Shown piece after piece: positions 26,091 to 35,000 of a stretch of 64,000 bases of DNA. Numbering within the stretch: the stretch's first letter is position 1; each line of letters opens with the position of its first letter. The stretch comes from Streptomyces sp. PsTaAH-137. Lineage in GTDB: Bacteria; Actinomycetota; Actinomycetes; Streptomycetales; Streptomycetaceae. The position numbers were made by a program, and so were the translations under genes. The notes beneath the pieces were generated by a model that did not search any database, was not told the origin of the DNA, and saw nothing but the letters and a program-made list of their open reading frames with translations. The stretch spans positions 109,827 to 173,826 of the forward strand of contig NZ_QLLY01000019.1 in assembly GCF_003259365.1 (NCBI RefSeq). Reading direction: 5' to 3'.

Positions 26091-27126
26091 CCTTGGGTTC
26101 ACCCCACCTGATGACCTCGCCGATGTGTGCGGCGCTGATGGTGGCCACGGCATCGGCCAACCGTCCGTACTGCTGCGTTTCGTGCTTCTGTGTGAATGCC
26201 CACGGCTCGGGCAGGTGGCCCCAGTCGCGCTGTGTGTCGACTGATCCCATCGACAGGGCCATGACGTAAGGGGTTGGCGTCGTCCCTGCCACTACGCCTG
26301 AGACGGAGCCGACCAGTGCGGAGCGCTTCGACCACTCCGATGCCGGTGTCTTGGCCACTGGGTAGGGCGTGACGTCGGGACTGGCCGGCTCATCGGAGTT
26401 AGGGTCGGGGTACTGGTCGCTGAGCTGCTGCGAGGCGGCGGTATTGCGCAGCACGATGAGCGAGACCGTGGCCACCGACTCGCCGCCGTTGTCGACGTAC
26501 GTAGCGCGCAGCACCGTCTTGCAGCCACCGTCGGTGGCTTGTTGGAGCAGCTTGCCACTCAGTGCCTCGTCGCACTTCGCAGGCTGGGCGATACCCTGGC
26601 GCACCCAGCCCGGGTTCTCGTACCGGGAATGCACGTCCGACACCTTGTCGGGGAAGAGCACGTCGCTCTTCAGGTTGTGCCAGGCCACGTCGGCGTAGGG
26701 ATCGTTGAACTTCGTGATCCGGGCGTCCTTCACGTTGGCCGCGAACAGGCCGGCGCCGATGAGGACCGGCAGGACTCCGACGACGAGGGTGATGATCCCC
26801 CAGACGCGGCGCGCTTTGCCCGGAGGCTTCATGCCGTGACCGGACATCTGACCCGCCCTCTGGCCGGGCATCTGGCCCGGCGTCTGAGGGGCGTAGTACG
26901 GCGCTCCAGGGCTGGGCGGTGCGCCCGGCGCCGTGGTGTGGCCGACTGGCGGCGCGCCCCACGCGGGCGGCGGCGGAGTGGGCGGAACAGGGGGCACCGG
27001 AGGAGCCCCTGACTGATACGGATTGGCGTATCTCGGGTCCTGTGACGGGGTGTTCATCTGCGTCTCTGATTCGTCGGCGTCGTTGATGGCTTCTTGCTCG
27101 CTCGGTGAGGAGACTCGGTCGGACAC
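26083..27126 (-). CDS. Membrane protein with Pro-rich N-terminus and extracytoplasmic domain
   Basis: 347 residues, GTG start. Residues 1-105 are disordered and Pro/Gly rich (PPVPPVPPTPPPP). One transmembrane helix near 108-130 is followed by an external domain of about 215 residues. That domain contains QPAKCDEALSG and TDGGCKTVLRATYVDN (two Cys, probably a disulfide), a strand-rich core and DWGHLPEPWAFTQKHE. Its layout (single helix, large ectodomain, Pro-rich tail) resembles the scale of ESX accessory proteins, but it is not recognisable as EccB or EccE. Coupled by overlap to the mycosin 24849, suggesting they act together outside the membrane. Confidence 0.65.
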   Translation of the reverse strand: MSDRVSSPSEQEAINDADESETQMNTPSQDPRYANPYQSGAPPVPPVPPTPPPPAWGAPPVGHTTAPGAPPSPGAPYYAPQTPGQMPGQRAGQMSGHGMKPPGKARRVWGIITLVVGVLPVLIGAGLFAANVKDARITKFNDPYADVAWHNLKSDVLFPDKVSDVHSRYENPGWVRQGIAQPAKCDEALSGKLLQQATDGGCKTVLRATYVDNGGESVATVSLIVLRNTAASQQLSDQYPDPNSDEPASPDVTPYPVAKTPASEWSKRSALVGSVSGVVAGTTPTPYVMALSMGSVDTQRDWGHLPEPWAFTQKHETQQYGRLADAVATISAAHIGEVIRWGEPKDA

Positions 27127-27419
27127 TCAGGCCTTGGGCGCACCATGCCTCGCATCATTGGAACGAACATACTCAGTCGGATGGAGGCTGTTGCAGTCGG
27201 CATACATGTGCAGCCGGACGTCGATTCGGGCCGCCACAAAAGCAACACCTCACCTCCTCTCGATCGCCTCAAGTGACTCTGCTGCAGTTGGCGGCGCGAG
27301 GGAGCAAGGGCATTGGATAGGCTGCCGGGCCAGGGATCTCCGGATGGCGATCCGCACGAAATCCGTATCGAGCGAGGCCAGTTGAGTAGGGGGAGCCCGG
27401 GGCCGTCCCGTTTGTCGGC

Positions 27420-27935
27420 GTGGTGGCCGCCCTGCGGACAGCGATGGCGCAGAGCCCGGACCTTCTGGCCTCCACGCTCGTTGGGACCATCGACGAAGAG
27501 ACCGCGGTCAGTGCGGAGACCGGTGGCGTGCCGAGGGAGTTTCTGGACTTCTGCCGTGTGCTGGACGGCGTGAGCTGCAATCCGTCCCTGGAGCTTTTCG
27601 GCCTGGAGGACGCCATGGGGCTCCAGTTCTATTGCGGACCGGTGGTCGACTCGCTGCCGGGACTGTCTCCGGAGAAGCTGTTCTGTATCGGGACGATCGA
27701 CCAGGCGGCCATCTTCCTCGATCGGGCGGGTGGCGGTGTCCTCGGCGTTCCCGAGGCAGGGGCCGACTGGATCGATGCGGAGCGATTCGAGCAGTTGGGC
27801 TCCAGTGTGGAGGCGTTCTTCCTGGAGCGGCTGGCTGTCCCGGCGGAATATGTGCGGCTCGCAGCGATCGACGACGAGTTTATGGAGTACGACGACTGGT
27901 TGAAGCTGCTACGGAGGGCCGGACTCGGGGGCTGA
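27420..27935 (+). CDS. SUKH/SMI1-KNR4-like protein, putative immunity
   Basis: 171 residues, GTG start with a weak ribosome site. Residues 38-130 resemble the SUKH fold: VPREFLDFCRVLDGV, then SPEKLFCIGTIDQAAIFLDR followed by a Gly-rich turn and VLGVPEAG, with a closing helix EQLGSSVEAFFLERL. SUKH proteins neutralise diverse toxins delivered between cells. It lies ahead of a WXG100-like gene and near the giant toxin, so an immunity role is plausible. The assignment to SUKH is by pattern only. The 293 bp upstream (27127-27419) hold no visible gene. Confidence 0.6.
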   Translation: MVAALRTAMAQSPDLLASTLVGTIDEETAVSAETGGVPREFLDFCRVLDGVSCNPSLELFGLEDAMGLQFYCGPVVDSLPGLSPEKLFCIGTIDQAAIFLDRAGGGVLGVPEAGADWIDAERFEQLGSSVEAFFLERLAVPAEYVRLAAIDDEFMEYDDWLKLLRRAGLGG

Positions 27936-28132
27936 TCGATGGGTGTCGTCCCTCTCAACCGCCCCACGTTCGCGTGGAGTTCCCGGCGCATCGGCGTCCC
28001 AGCGCACCGGAGCATCGCGCCATCCGCCCCGTGTCCTCAGGGGTGCGCGGCACCGTTACACGTTCGCCGCCGCGACCGCGCGCGGCACCAACGCGCTGCC
28101 GGTGCACGTGTGCAGGGCGAATCAGCACCATC

Positions 28133-28801
28133 ATGCTCGACGACGGAACGGCGTACGTAGATGCAAACGGCAGGTCGAAGCTGGCCAAGATTTTCGAGAC
28201 GTACGTGTACGACCCCCAGAGCCGCCTGAGATCCTTCCGCCGGCGCAGCGGGGAAGAGGCGATCACCGACGGATTCGGCCTGCTCACCGAATCAGATGAG
28301 ATCAATGCCGCCTCCATCGGCTCCTCTCATGGCATGGCCGACTCGGTGGACCTCGTCAACCCCGACGCGCTCGAAGCCGCGGCCAAGGCATGGCGGAGGA
28401 TGCACGACGGCGTGCAGAGGATGTTCAGCGGCCTCGATCGGGAGGTTTCCCGCGCCGTCGGTGAGACGTGGCGGGGCGAGGCGGCCGACGCCTTCCACGC
28501 CCACTGGAGGGAGCTCCACAAAGTCGTCGAGCACGTTCTCCCCGACTTCGAGAACGCGGCCGAGGGGCTCGACGAAGCCGCTGACAACATCCGCAAGGTC
28601 AAGGCGGAGATCCACGAGATCTACCTGGAGATCGGCATCGCGATCGCCGCGGCAAAGAAGCTGGGCGAAAGCCTGAGAGATCAGGTGAAAGAAGGCTGGC
28701 TGGCCGGAGTGATCGTTGCCGAGACCGGGAGGGACACCCGGGCCGGCAAGCCGCATGCCGGCAGCCGCGCGGGTAACGACATCAGGAGTGTCCTCGGATG
28801 A
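28133..28801 (+). CDS. WXG100-domain type VII secretion target
   Basis: 222 residues from ATG 28133; a later ATG at 28334 (MADSVDLVNPDALEAA) is the alternative and would give the domain alone. Residues 70-165 are a WXG100 hairpin with VGETWRGEAADAFHAHW (Trp-Arg-Gly). A hydrophobic helix IYLEIGIAIAAAKKL follows at about 165-180, and the tail ends NDIRSVLG, a variant of the shared -FG end. Its stop overlaps the ATG of the membrane gene 28798 (ATGA), so the two are coupled. The N-terminal 65 residues have no clear homology and may be remnant sequence. Confidence 0.65.
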   Translation: MLDDGTAYVDANGRSKLAKIFETYVYDPQSRLRSFRRRSGEEAITDGFGLLTESDEINAASIGSSHGMADSVDLVNPDALEAAAKAWRRMHDGVQRMFSGLDREVSRAVGETWRGEAADAFHAHWRELHKVVEHVLPDFENAAEGLDEAADNIRKVKAEIHEIYLEIGIAIAAAKKLGESLRDQVKEGWLAGVIVAETGRDTRAGKPHAGSRAGNDIRSVLG

Positions 28802-30195
28802 GTTCAGAGCCTGCCGCTCCACTCGGCAACGTAAATCGCCTTACTGCGGCCTTGAGTTGGATGGCGTCGGCTGCCACTCTGCTCGGCTTTCTCGGCTGGC
28901 TCTTCCTCGATGAGACGAGTCATCGACGTACCCTCGTCGCTTCCTGCCTCGGTCTCGTCCTGGTCTGCCTCGGCTGTGTCGTCCTCGTCGGAACCATCGG
29001 GCGCGAACGAAGGAGGGGCACCGGGTGTGCCGCCAACTACGACGTCGTACGGCCGCGGTCCGCCGTACCGGTGGCGACGCCGAGTGCCCTGCCCGCCCGA
29101 CTGCCCGTGGGGCGATCGGTCAGGGTACGAGGACTCGTCGGCGCCGCCGCGTTCCTCGCCGCGCTCACCGGAATCCTCGCGATCTCGGCCGGTGACGACA
29201 CCGACGCGACCGCGGCTGCCGCGATCAGGGCGGCGGGGGCCGAGCGCGTCGCGGTCCGTGTCGTCGGGGTCACGGACGTGGAGCGGTTCGCGGGACGGGG
29301 CGACACCGACTTCGAAGCGCGGGTGACTGTCCAACTGCCCGCACCCGAAGGCGGGTCGCGGCCGGTCAGCCTCGATGCCCGTACGCACGATCTGCCGCGT
29401 GAGGGAGGGCGGCTCGCGGTGATCTACGCACCGGGGCATCTCGATCTGGGCGCCGTCCACGGAGACGTCGACACCCTGGACAGGCTGCTGGCGGGAACCG
29501 CGCTCACACCGGCGGAGCGCTGGGCCTTCCTGGGAAGCTGGGGCGGCGTTGCCCTGCTCGTCGTAGGAGTCAACGTCGGAGGCGGGGCGCTGGGCGGCGT
29601 GTCCCGGCTCGACGGCGGGCACCGGGCGGCTCGTGGCACTGTCAGGGGAATCACGGCAGCAGAGCACGGTGACGGCGGCACCGTGCTCAGGGTGCGTACC
29701 GCGCACGCGGACGTGCACTTCTGGGCCGCGCAGGAGATCCCAGCGATCGCCCAGTCCGTGGCCGACCAACAGGTGTGGGTCTGCTGGCGAGCCGAGGAGG
29801 GCAGGAAGCGGCTGCCCGCCGTCCTGATCGGGGACGAGGGGTGGTGTCTGCCCGGCGAGGTGTACGGGGCTCAGCTCGGCGGCGCCGAGCGGGACACGTA
29901 CGTCGTGGGCGAGCCGGGTGCTCCTGTCGAGCCAGAGCGTCGCGTCGGTCTCTGGCTGCCGGTCGTCTCCTGGCCGCTGCGTCTGCCGTGCGGCGGCGTG
30001 CTGCTCGTCCTGCCGTCGTTGGCAGCCACGGCCGGGATGCTGACCGACGTCTCCGGGCGCGGGCGTTGGGGGCTGGCGACTGCGGCTGTGGTGGGACTGC
30101 TCGGGGCCTGTGTCGCCTATCTGCGGAGTGAGAGCGGTCGAGAAGGGAGGGCGGGCCGGGAGTGGGGCTCGCGCCAGGGACGGGGCTGGAGCTGA
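28798..30195 (+). CDS. Multi-pass membrane protein, paralog of 12647
   Basis: 465 residues with ATG overlapping the upstream stop by 4 nt. Helices near 18-38, 43-63, 110-132, 240-262, 390-412 and 416-438. The soluble parts contain EARVTVQLPAPEGGSRPVS and LAVIYAPGHLDLGAVHGDVD, aligning with the 12647 protein, and a later ADVHFWAAQEIPAIAQSVAD with VWVCWRAEEGRKRLPAVLIG. The repeated pairing with predicted secretion substrates suggests a membrane partner, possibly for delivery or immunity. No catalytic motif seen; function unknown. Confidence 0.7.
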   Translation: MSSEPAAPLGNVNRLTAALSWMASAATLLGFLGWLFLDETSHRRTLVASCLGLVLVCLGCVVLVGTIGRERRRGTGCAANYDVVRPRSAVPVATPSALPARLPVGRSVRVRGLVGAAAFLAALTGILAISAGDDTDATAAAAIRAAGAERVAVRVVGVTDVERFAGRGDTDFEARVTVQLPAPEGGSRPVSLDARTHDLPREGGRLAVIYAPGHLDLGAVHGDVDTLDRLLAGTALTPAERWAFLGSWGGVALLVVGVNVGGGALGGVSRLDGGHRAARGTVRGITAAEHGDGGTVLRVRTAHADVHFWAAQEIPAIAQSVADQQVWVCWRAEEGRKRLPAVLIGDEGWCLPGEVYGAQLGGAERDTYVVGEPGAPVEPERRVGLWLPVVSWPLRLPCGGVLLVLPSLAATAGMLTDVSGRGRWGLATAAVVGLLGACVAYLRSESGREGRAGREWGSRQGRGWS

Positions 30196-30360
30196 GGCCG
30201 GAGGGTGCACTGAGATGTAGGACCGCGCATCGTCGGCCACGCCTTCTTCCCTCCATCCCCCCTCCCCATCCATGCCTGCGTAGTCCCGGTCCTCGGGCGG
30301 CGCCGGAGGGCCTGCCGTCGCCGCCGTGCGCTGATCTCCTTACATTGCACCGGCGTTGGC

Positions 30361-30720
30361 GTGACGGACCGACCGGCGGACCAGCGATCAGGTGACGAGT
30401 GGACGACGGGGGCACCAGTGCCGAAGGCCGATACCGACTGGATGCGGCGGCGGGCCGATGACATCGACGCGGTGGCGCGGCAGGTGAAGAAGCAGCTCGG
30501 TGTCGCGGACGAGGCGGAGACCGCGCTCAGGAGCGGCGCCGCGGGCTGGTCATTCCTGGGCGGTCTCGGGCAGTTGGAGGATCGGTGGGAGGACCTCAAC
30601 AAGGTGCTGCGCGACGAACTCGAAGAGGCCGCCGAGAACATCCGGTTCAACGCGAGCGAGTACGACGGGAACGAGAACGTGCTCACCGAGCTGTGGCACG
30701 ACCTGGGAGCACGAGGATGA
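30361..30720 (+). CDS. Small WXG100/EspC-like protein
   Basis: 119 residues, GTG start. The first 30 residues are hydrophilic. The rest is a helical hairpin (WMRRRADDIDAVARQVKKQL to NIRFNASEYDGNENVLTELW) with GWSFLGGLGQLEDRWEDL at the turn. The stop overlaps the ATG of the next gene (ATGA), so it is translationally coupled to the frameshifted gene 30717. TACATT at about 30341 may be a -10 element. Confidence 0.7.
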   Translation: MTDRPADQRSGDEWTTGAPVPKADTDWMRRRADDIDAVARQVKKQLGVADEAETALRSGAAGWSFLGGLGQLEDRWEDLNKVLRDELEEAAENIRFNASEYDGNENVLTELWHDLGARG

Positions 30721-31855
30721 GGTTCGGCGCGATTCTCGAACTCGAACTGCACACGCTGCAGGCGGCCGCCGACGACTGGGCGGGTGTCGGCCGAGGGCTG
30801 GACGCGGCGGCGGGGGACTTCGCCGCCGATGTCGCGGCCCCGGTCGGCGGCAAGGAGCACTGGGCGGGCGAGGACGCCGACCGGGCCGCCGCCACCTGTG
30901 ACGGCATCCGGTTCGACATCGAGGCGGTCGCGACGGAGGCGAAGGCCCTCGGGCGGTACCTGTCCGACGTGGTCTCCGGTAGCGGCGACGACCTCGGCAA
31001 CGGCAGCCTCACCGATATCCAGCGCGATGCCCGCGACCTCCTGGCCGAGATCGCCGACGAGGGCATGACTCTCGATGAGGAGAACGGCACCGTGCGCTGG
31101 GCCGCGGTCACCGGACCGGCCCCGTCGCCCGAAGTCCGCGGGCGGCTGGAGGAGACAGAGCGGAAGGCGGACGCGTTCGGTAAGCGTGTGCAGGCCCTGT
31201 GTGCGAGGGCCGACTCTCTCGACGCGGCGCTGGCCGCGGTACTGCCGGTCATCTTCGGCACCAAGGACACGTTCCGCACCGAGAACCGTCAAGTGACCGA
31301 CGGGCGGGCCGGGTTGGAGGACCGGTGGACCGAGGCGCAGATGGCCGTGGTGTCGAAGCTGCTGCGCCACAAGTTCGGCTACGACGACGCCGCCGACCTC
31401 CTCGACCACTTCCTTGCGGGCGGCGCGGAACCGTACGGCATCGACGCCGACGAGCTGCTCGCCGACTGCCCGCCGTTCCAGAAGGACGTTCAGACGTCGC
31501 TCGCGCAGGTCGCGTCCGGCGACCGGCCGGGGAGGGGTCCTTCAGCACCGAGTGGACCGCGAGCGAGTCCGGTTACGAGTCCGAGGCCCAGCGCAACTGG
31601 TACTACGGGCTCTACCACTTCCAGTACCGGCTCGTCGGCACGAAGGAGGGCGGCGAGATCTCGTACCACGTGGAAGTCCGCAAGCGCTACGACTGGGGCA
31701 CTCCGAGCGAGCACCGCGGCGACCTGGAGAAGAGTCTCGCCGGGTACGAGGTGGTGGACATCGAGCAGGCGGACGTGGCGGAGCTCAACCGGGTCGGTCT
31801 GGCACGGGACTTCGACGTGCACGGGGCCACGGCGGAGCGGTCCGGTTCCTACTAG
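30717..31855 (+). pseudogene. T7SS-associated helical protein gene split by a one-base frameshift
   Basis: The frame from ATG 30717 encodes about 270 good residues: LELELHTLQAAADDWAGVGR with a helical, WXG100-like N-region (KEHWAGEDADRAA), then further helices. Near 31520-31540, in a G-rich stretch, codon bias shifts to another frame, which runs on as FSTEWTASESGYESEAQRNW, YHVEVRKRYDWG and DFDVHGATAERSGSY to 31855. Restoring one missing base gives a single protein of about 379 residues. The continuation in the original frame (Pro/Ser/Arg rich) is a shadow. It is either a real inactivation or an assembly error in the homopolymer-like run. Confidence 0.72.
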
Positions 31856-32006
31856 AGCCCGAGTTGTGTGGGGTTCCGGGTGATGCGCCTTCGGCGGTTG
31901 ACCCGTTGTTCGAGTGGCTGGGTAAACTCGTGGCAAATCCGCGTCAGTTGAGTTCTACGAGGTCGTCGCGGGGACACGGGGCTACGGGGATACGGGGGAT
32001 GCCGTC

Positions 32007-35000
32007 GTGGCGATGATGCTGCCTGACGAGTTGGCCTGGCTGTTGGAGATGCTGGGTTTCGACTGGCCGACCGCCAATGAGGATCATCTGACGCAGTGTG
32101 CTGCGACGTGGCGGGAGTTCGGGGCGCAGGTCGGTGATATTCAGGCGTCGGCGGTGCAGTCGGCGGGGAATGTCACGGCGGACAATTACGGCGATTCGAT
32201 CGACGCGTTCGTGGAGAAGTGGCAGGACTTCTCGGGTGGTTCGGGGTATCTGGACGATGCCCGGCAGGCCGCGGAGATGATCGCGTTCGTTTTCGACACG
32301 GCGGCTGTGCTGGTGATCGCGATGAAGATCGCGGTGATCATTCAGTTGACGGTGCTGGCGATCCAGATCGCGATCGCGGCGGCGACGGCTGTGGTGACGT
32401 TCGGGTTGTCGGGGGCGGCGTCGGCGGCGTTGTCGCAGGTGACGCGGGTTGCGGTGCGCAAGATTCTGAAGGAGACGGCGCAGGCGATCCTGGAGGCGGT
32501 TCTTGAGGCGGTGAAGGAGCCGTTCATCTCCGCGTTGGAGGAGATGAGCAAGGACCTCATCGCGCAGACGGTGAATCAGAACTTCGGAGCGCAGGACGGC
32601 TACAACCTGGGTCGGACCGCTAATGCGGGTGCGACGGCGGTGAAGGACGGGTTCGACAATTTCGGTGCGACGTTGGGGGAGTCGCTGCGGGACGGGGCCG
32701 GTGGCCGGGCGGGGCATCACGCGCGGGGCGGGCTGGATCATGCTGCGGGCAATGGTGGGCATGGTGGGTCCGATTCCGGGTCGAGTTCGAGTGGTGACGG
32801 CAGCTCGGGGTCCGGGTCCGGATCTGGATCTGGTTCGGATTCGGGGTCGGGTGCGGGCTCTGGGTCTGGATCGGGCGCTGACGGTGGTTCGGGGTCGGGC
32901 TCCGGTTCCGGGGCGGGGTCCGGAAGTGGCTCGGGCAGCAGTGGTGGCTCCGGCGGGTCCGGGAGTTCGTCGGCCGGCTCGGGTGCGGGGTCTGGCTCTG
33001 GCTCTGGCTCGCACTCCAGTTCCGGTTCGGGCTCCGGGGCCGGTGACGGCGGTGGTGGGTCCGGTCACACCGGTTCCTCGTCCGCGGCGTCGTCCCCGTC
33101 CGCAGGGTCCTCCGGTGCCGGGAGCGACGGCGGTCAGGTGCGGACCACTGCGGCTGCCTCCGGCGACACGGGCGGTGCCTCCTCGGGTACGACGTCCGTA
33201 GGTGCGAGCGCGAGTGCGGATCCCGGCGGTGGAACCTCGTCGGCGGACAGCAACAGGCCGTTGACGCCGTTCGACGCGGGATATCACGAGCAGCAGCCGG
33301 CCGCGCACACCTCCGCGCAGACCGAAACCGGCGGAGCGGACGGGGCATCGGGTGCGCAGCACCATTCCGGGCCAGAGACGCGCGCCGCGGCCGAGACATC
33401 GACTGCCTCACCTACCCCGACCCCGACCCCGTCGCCGGCGCCGTCGGGCGAGAGCGCGCAGAGCATCAACACGTCCTCGGAGAGTGCCCCGGCGGCCCAG
33501 GACACGAACGGGCCGCAGTCCCCGGGCTCCGCGCACACACCCTCCCAGGGCAGCCCGCACGATCCGTCGGCCGGGCAGGATCCGCGTACACAGGTCCAGC
33601 AGCCCGCCGCGGCCCAGGCGGGCACACCCACGTCCACCGACCCGTCGACGTCCCCGTCCAACACGTCCCCGACCAGCACCTCGCCGTCGAACACGACGCC
33701 CGGCACCACACCCGGGTCCACACCCGGGTCCACGCCCGGCACCACTCCGAGTTCGACGCCGAGCGGTGGTCCGAGTACGGGTACCACTCCGCATACGGGT
33801 ACGGGTTCCAGCCCGGGTTCCCCGTCGCGCTCATCGGCACCGACGTTCCAGGCGCAGAGCGTGACGACGACAGAGGCACCGGCGTCCTCGACTTCCTCTC
33901 GCCCTGGGCCCACGCTTGCCTCCACCACGACCAGTGACCCCGGCCCGGCGACCAACATCCCCAACCAGGCACCCCAGACGGGCCCGGCTCCGGCCACGAA
34001 CGCCCAGCCCACCGCCCCCGCCCAGCAACCGGCGCGCCCGGCGACGTCGACGCCCCAGCCCCGTACCGACACCCCTCAACGCGCCAACCCCACCCAGACC
34101 CCTGCCCAGCCCACCCGGCAGACGCCGACCCAGACCCCGACGCGCCCGTCCACCCAGACCCCCACGCCCAACAACCCGAACCCGAACCCGAACCCGGCCC
34201 CGACGCCCGCGCAGCAGACCCCCGCCGGAGTCCCGAACCGGACCACCCCGGCGAACCCCACCAACACGGTCCCGCCCGGCGTCTACGCCGACCCCACCCC
34301 GCACCCCAACGGCAAGCCGAACACTCAGCAGCCCAGTCCCACCCCCGACCACGGGGCACCGGCCACTCCGCCACCGGACTCGGCGCCTCCGACGCCCCCG
34401 CCGCTGTCGCAGGGCCAGAGCCTTCAGCAGATTCGCGACAGCCTGAACCACGCCCCGTTCGGCCTGCTGCCCCCCGACCCCGCGCACCAGCAGGCGCTGG
34501 CGGACGCGGTCCCGCGCAACCCGGACGGCACGCCGCAGCGTCATCCGGACCCGCACGGGAACTGGGCCCAGCTCCAGAACGACGGTGGTCTGCAACAGCC
34601 CGGCCGCTCCAACAACTGCCTGGACAACGCGCGCGCGGGCCTGTCGACGTGGTTCGGTGACCCACAGGTGTCGGCTCCGCGTACTCCGGACACGAACGCG
34701 GACGGCACCCTGGACCGGATGTCGCCCGAGCGCGACTCCTACAACAACCTGGACGCCTGGGCGGGCCGCCCGCAGATCTGGGCCGGCGCCGACCACCCCA
34801 ACCCGTACGCCCGCATAGCCGATCACCTCCAGCAGGCCGGTCCGGGCTCGGCGGCTGTGGTCGGTGTGCAGTGGCCCGGCGGTGGCGGACACGCGTTCAA
34901 CGTCTACAACCACAACGGCAACATCGTCTGGGTCGATCACCAGACCGGCGAGGTCTCCGACAGCCCCATCCACACCGGCGCGGCCGGAGTCCGTTACGTT

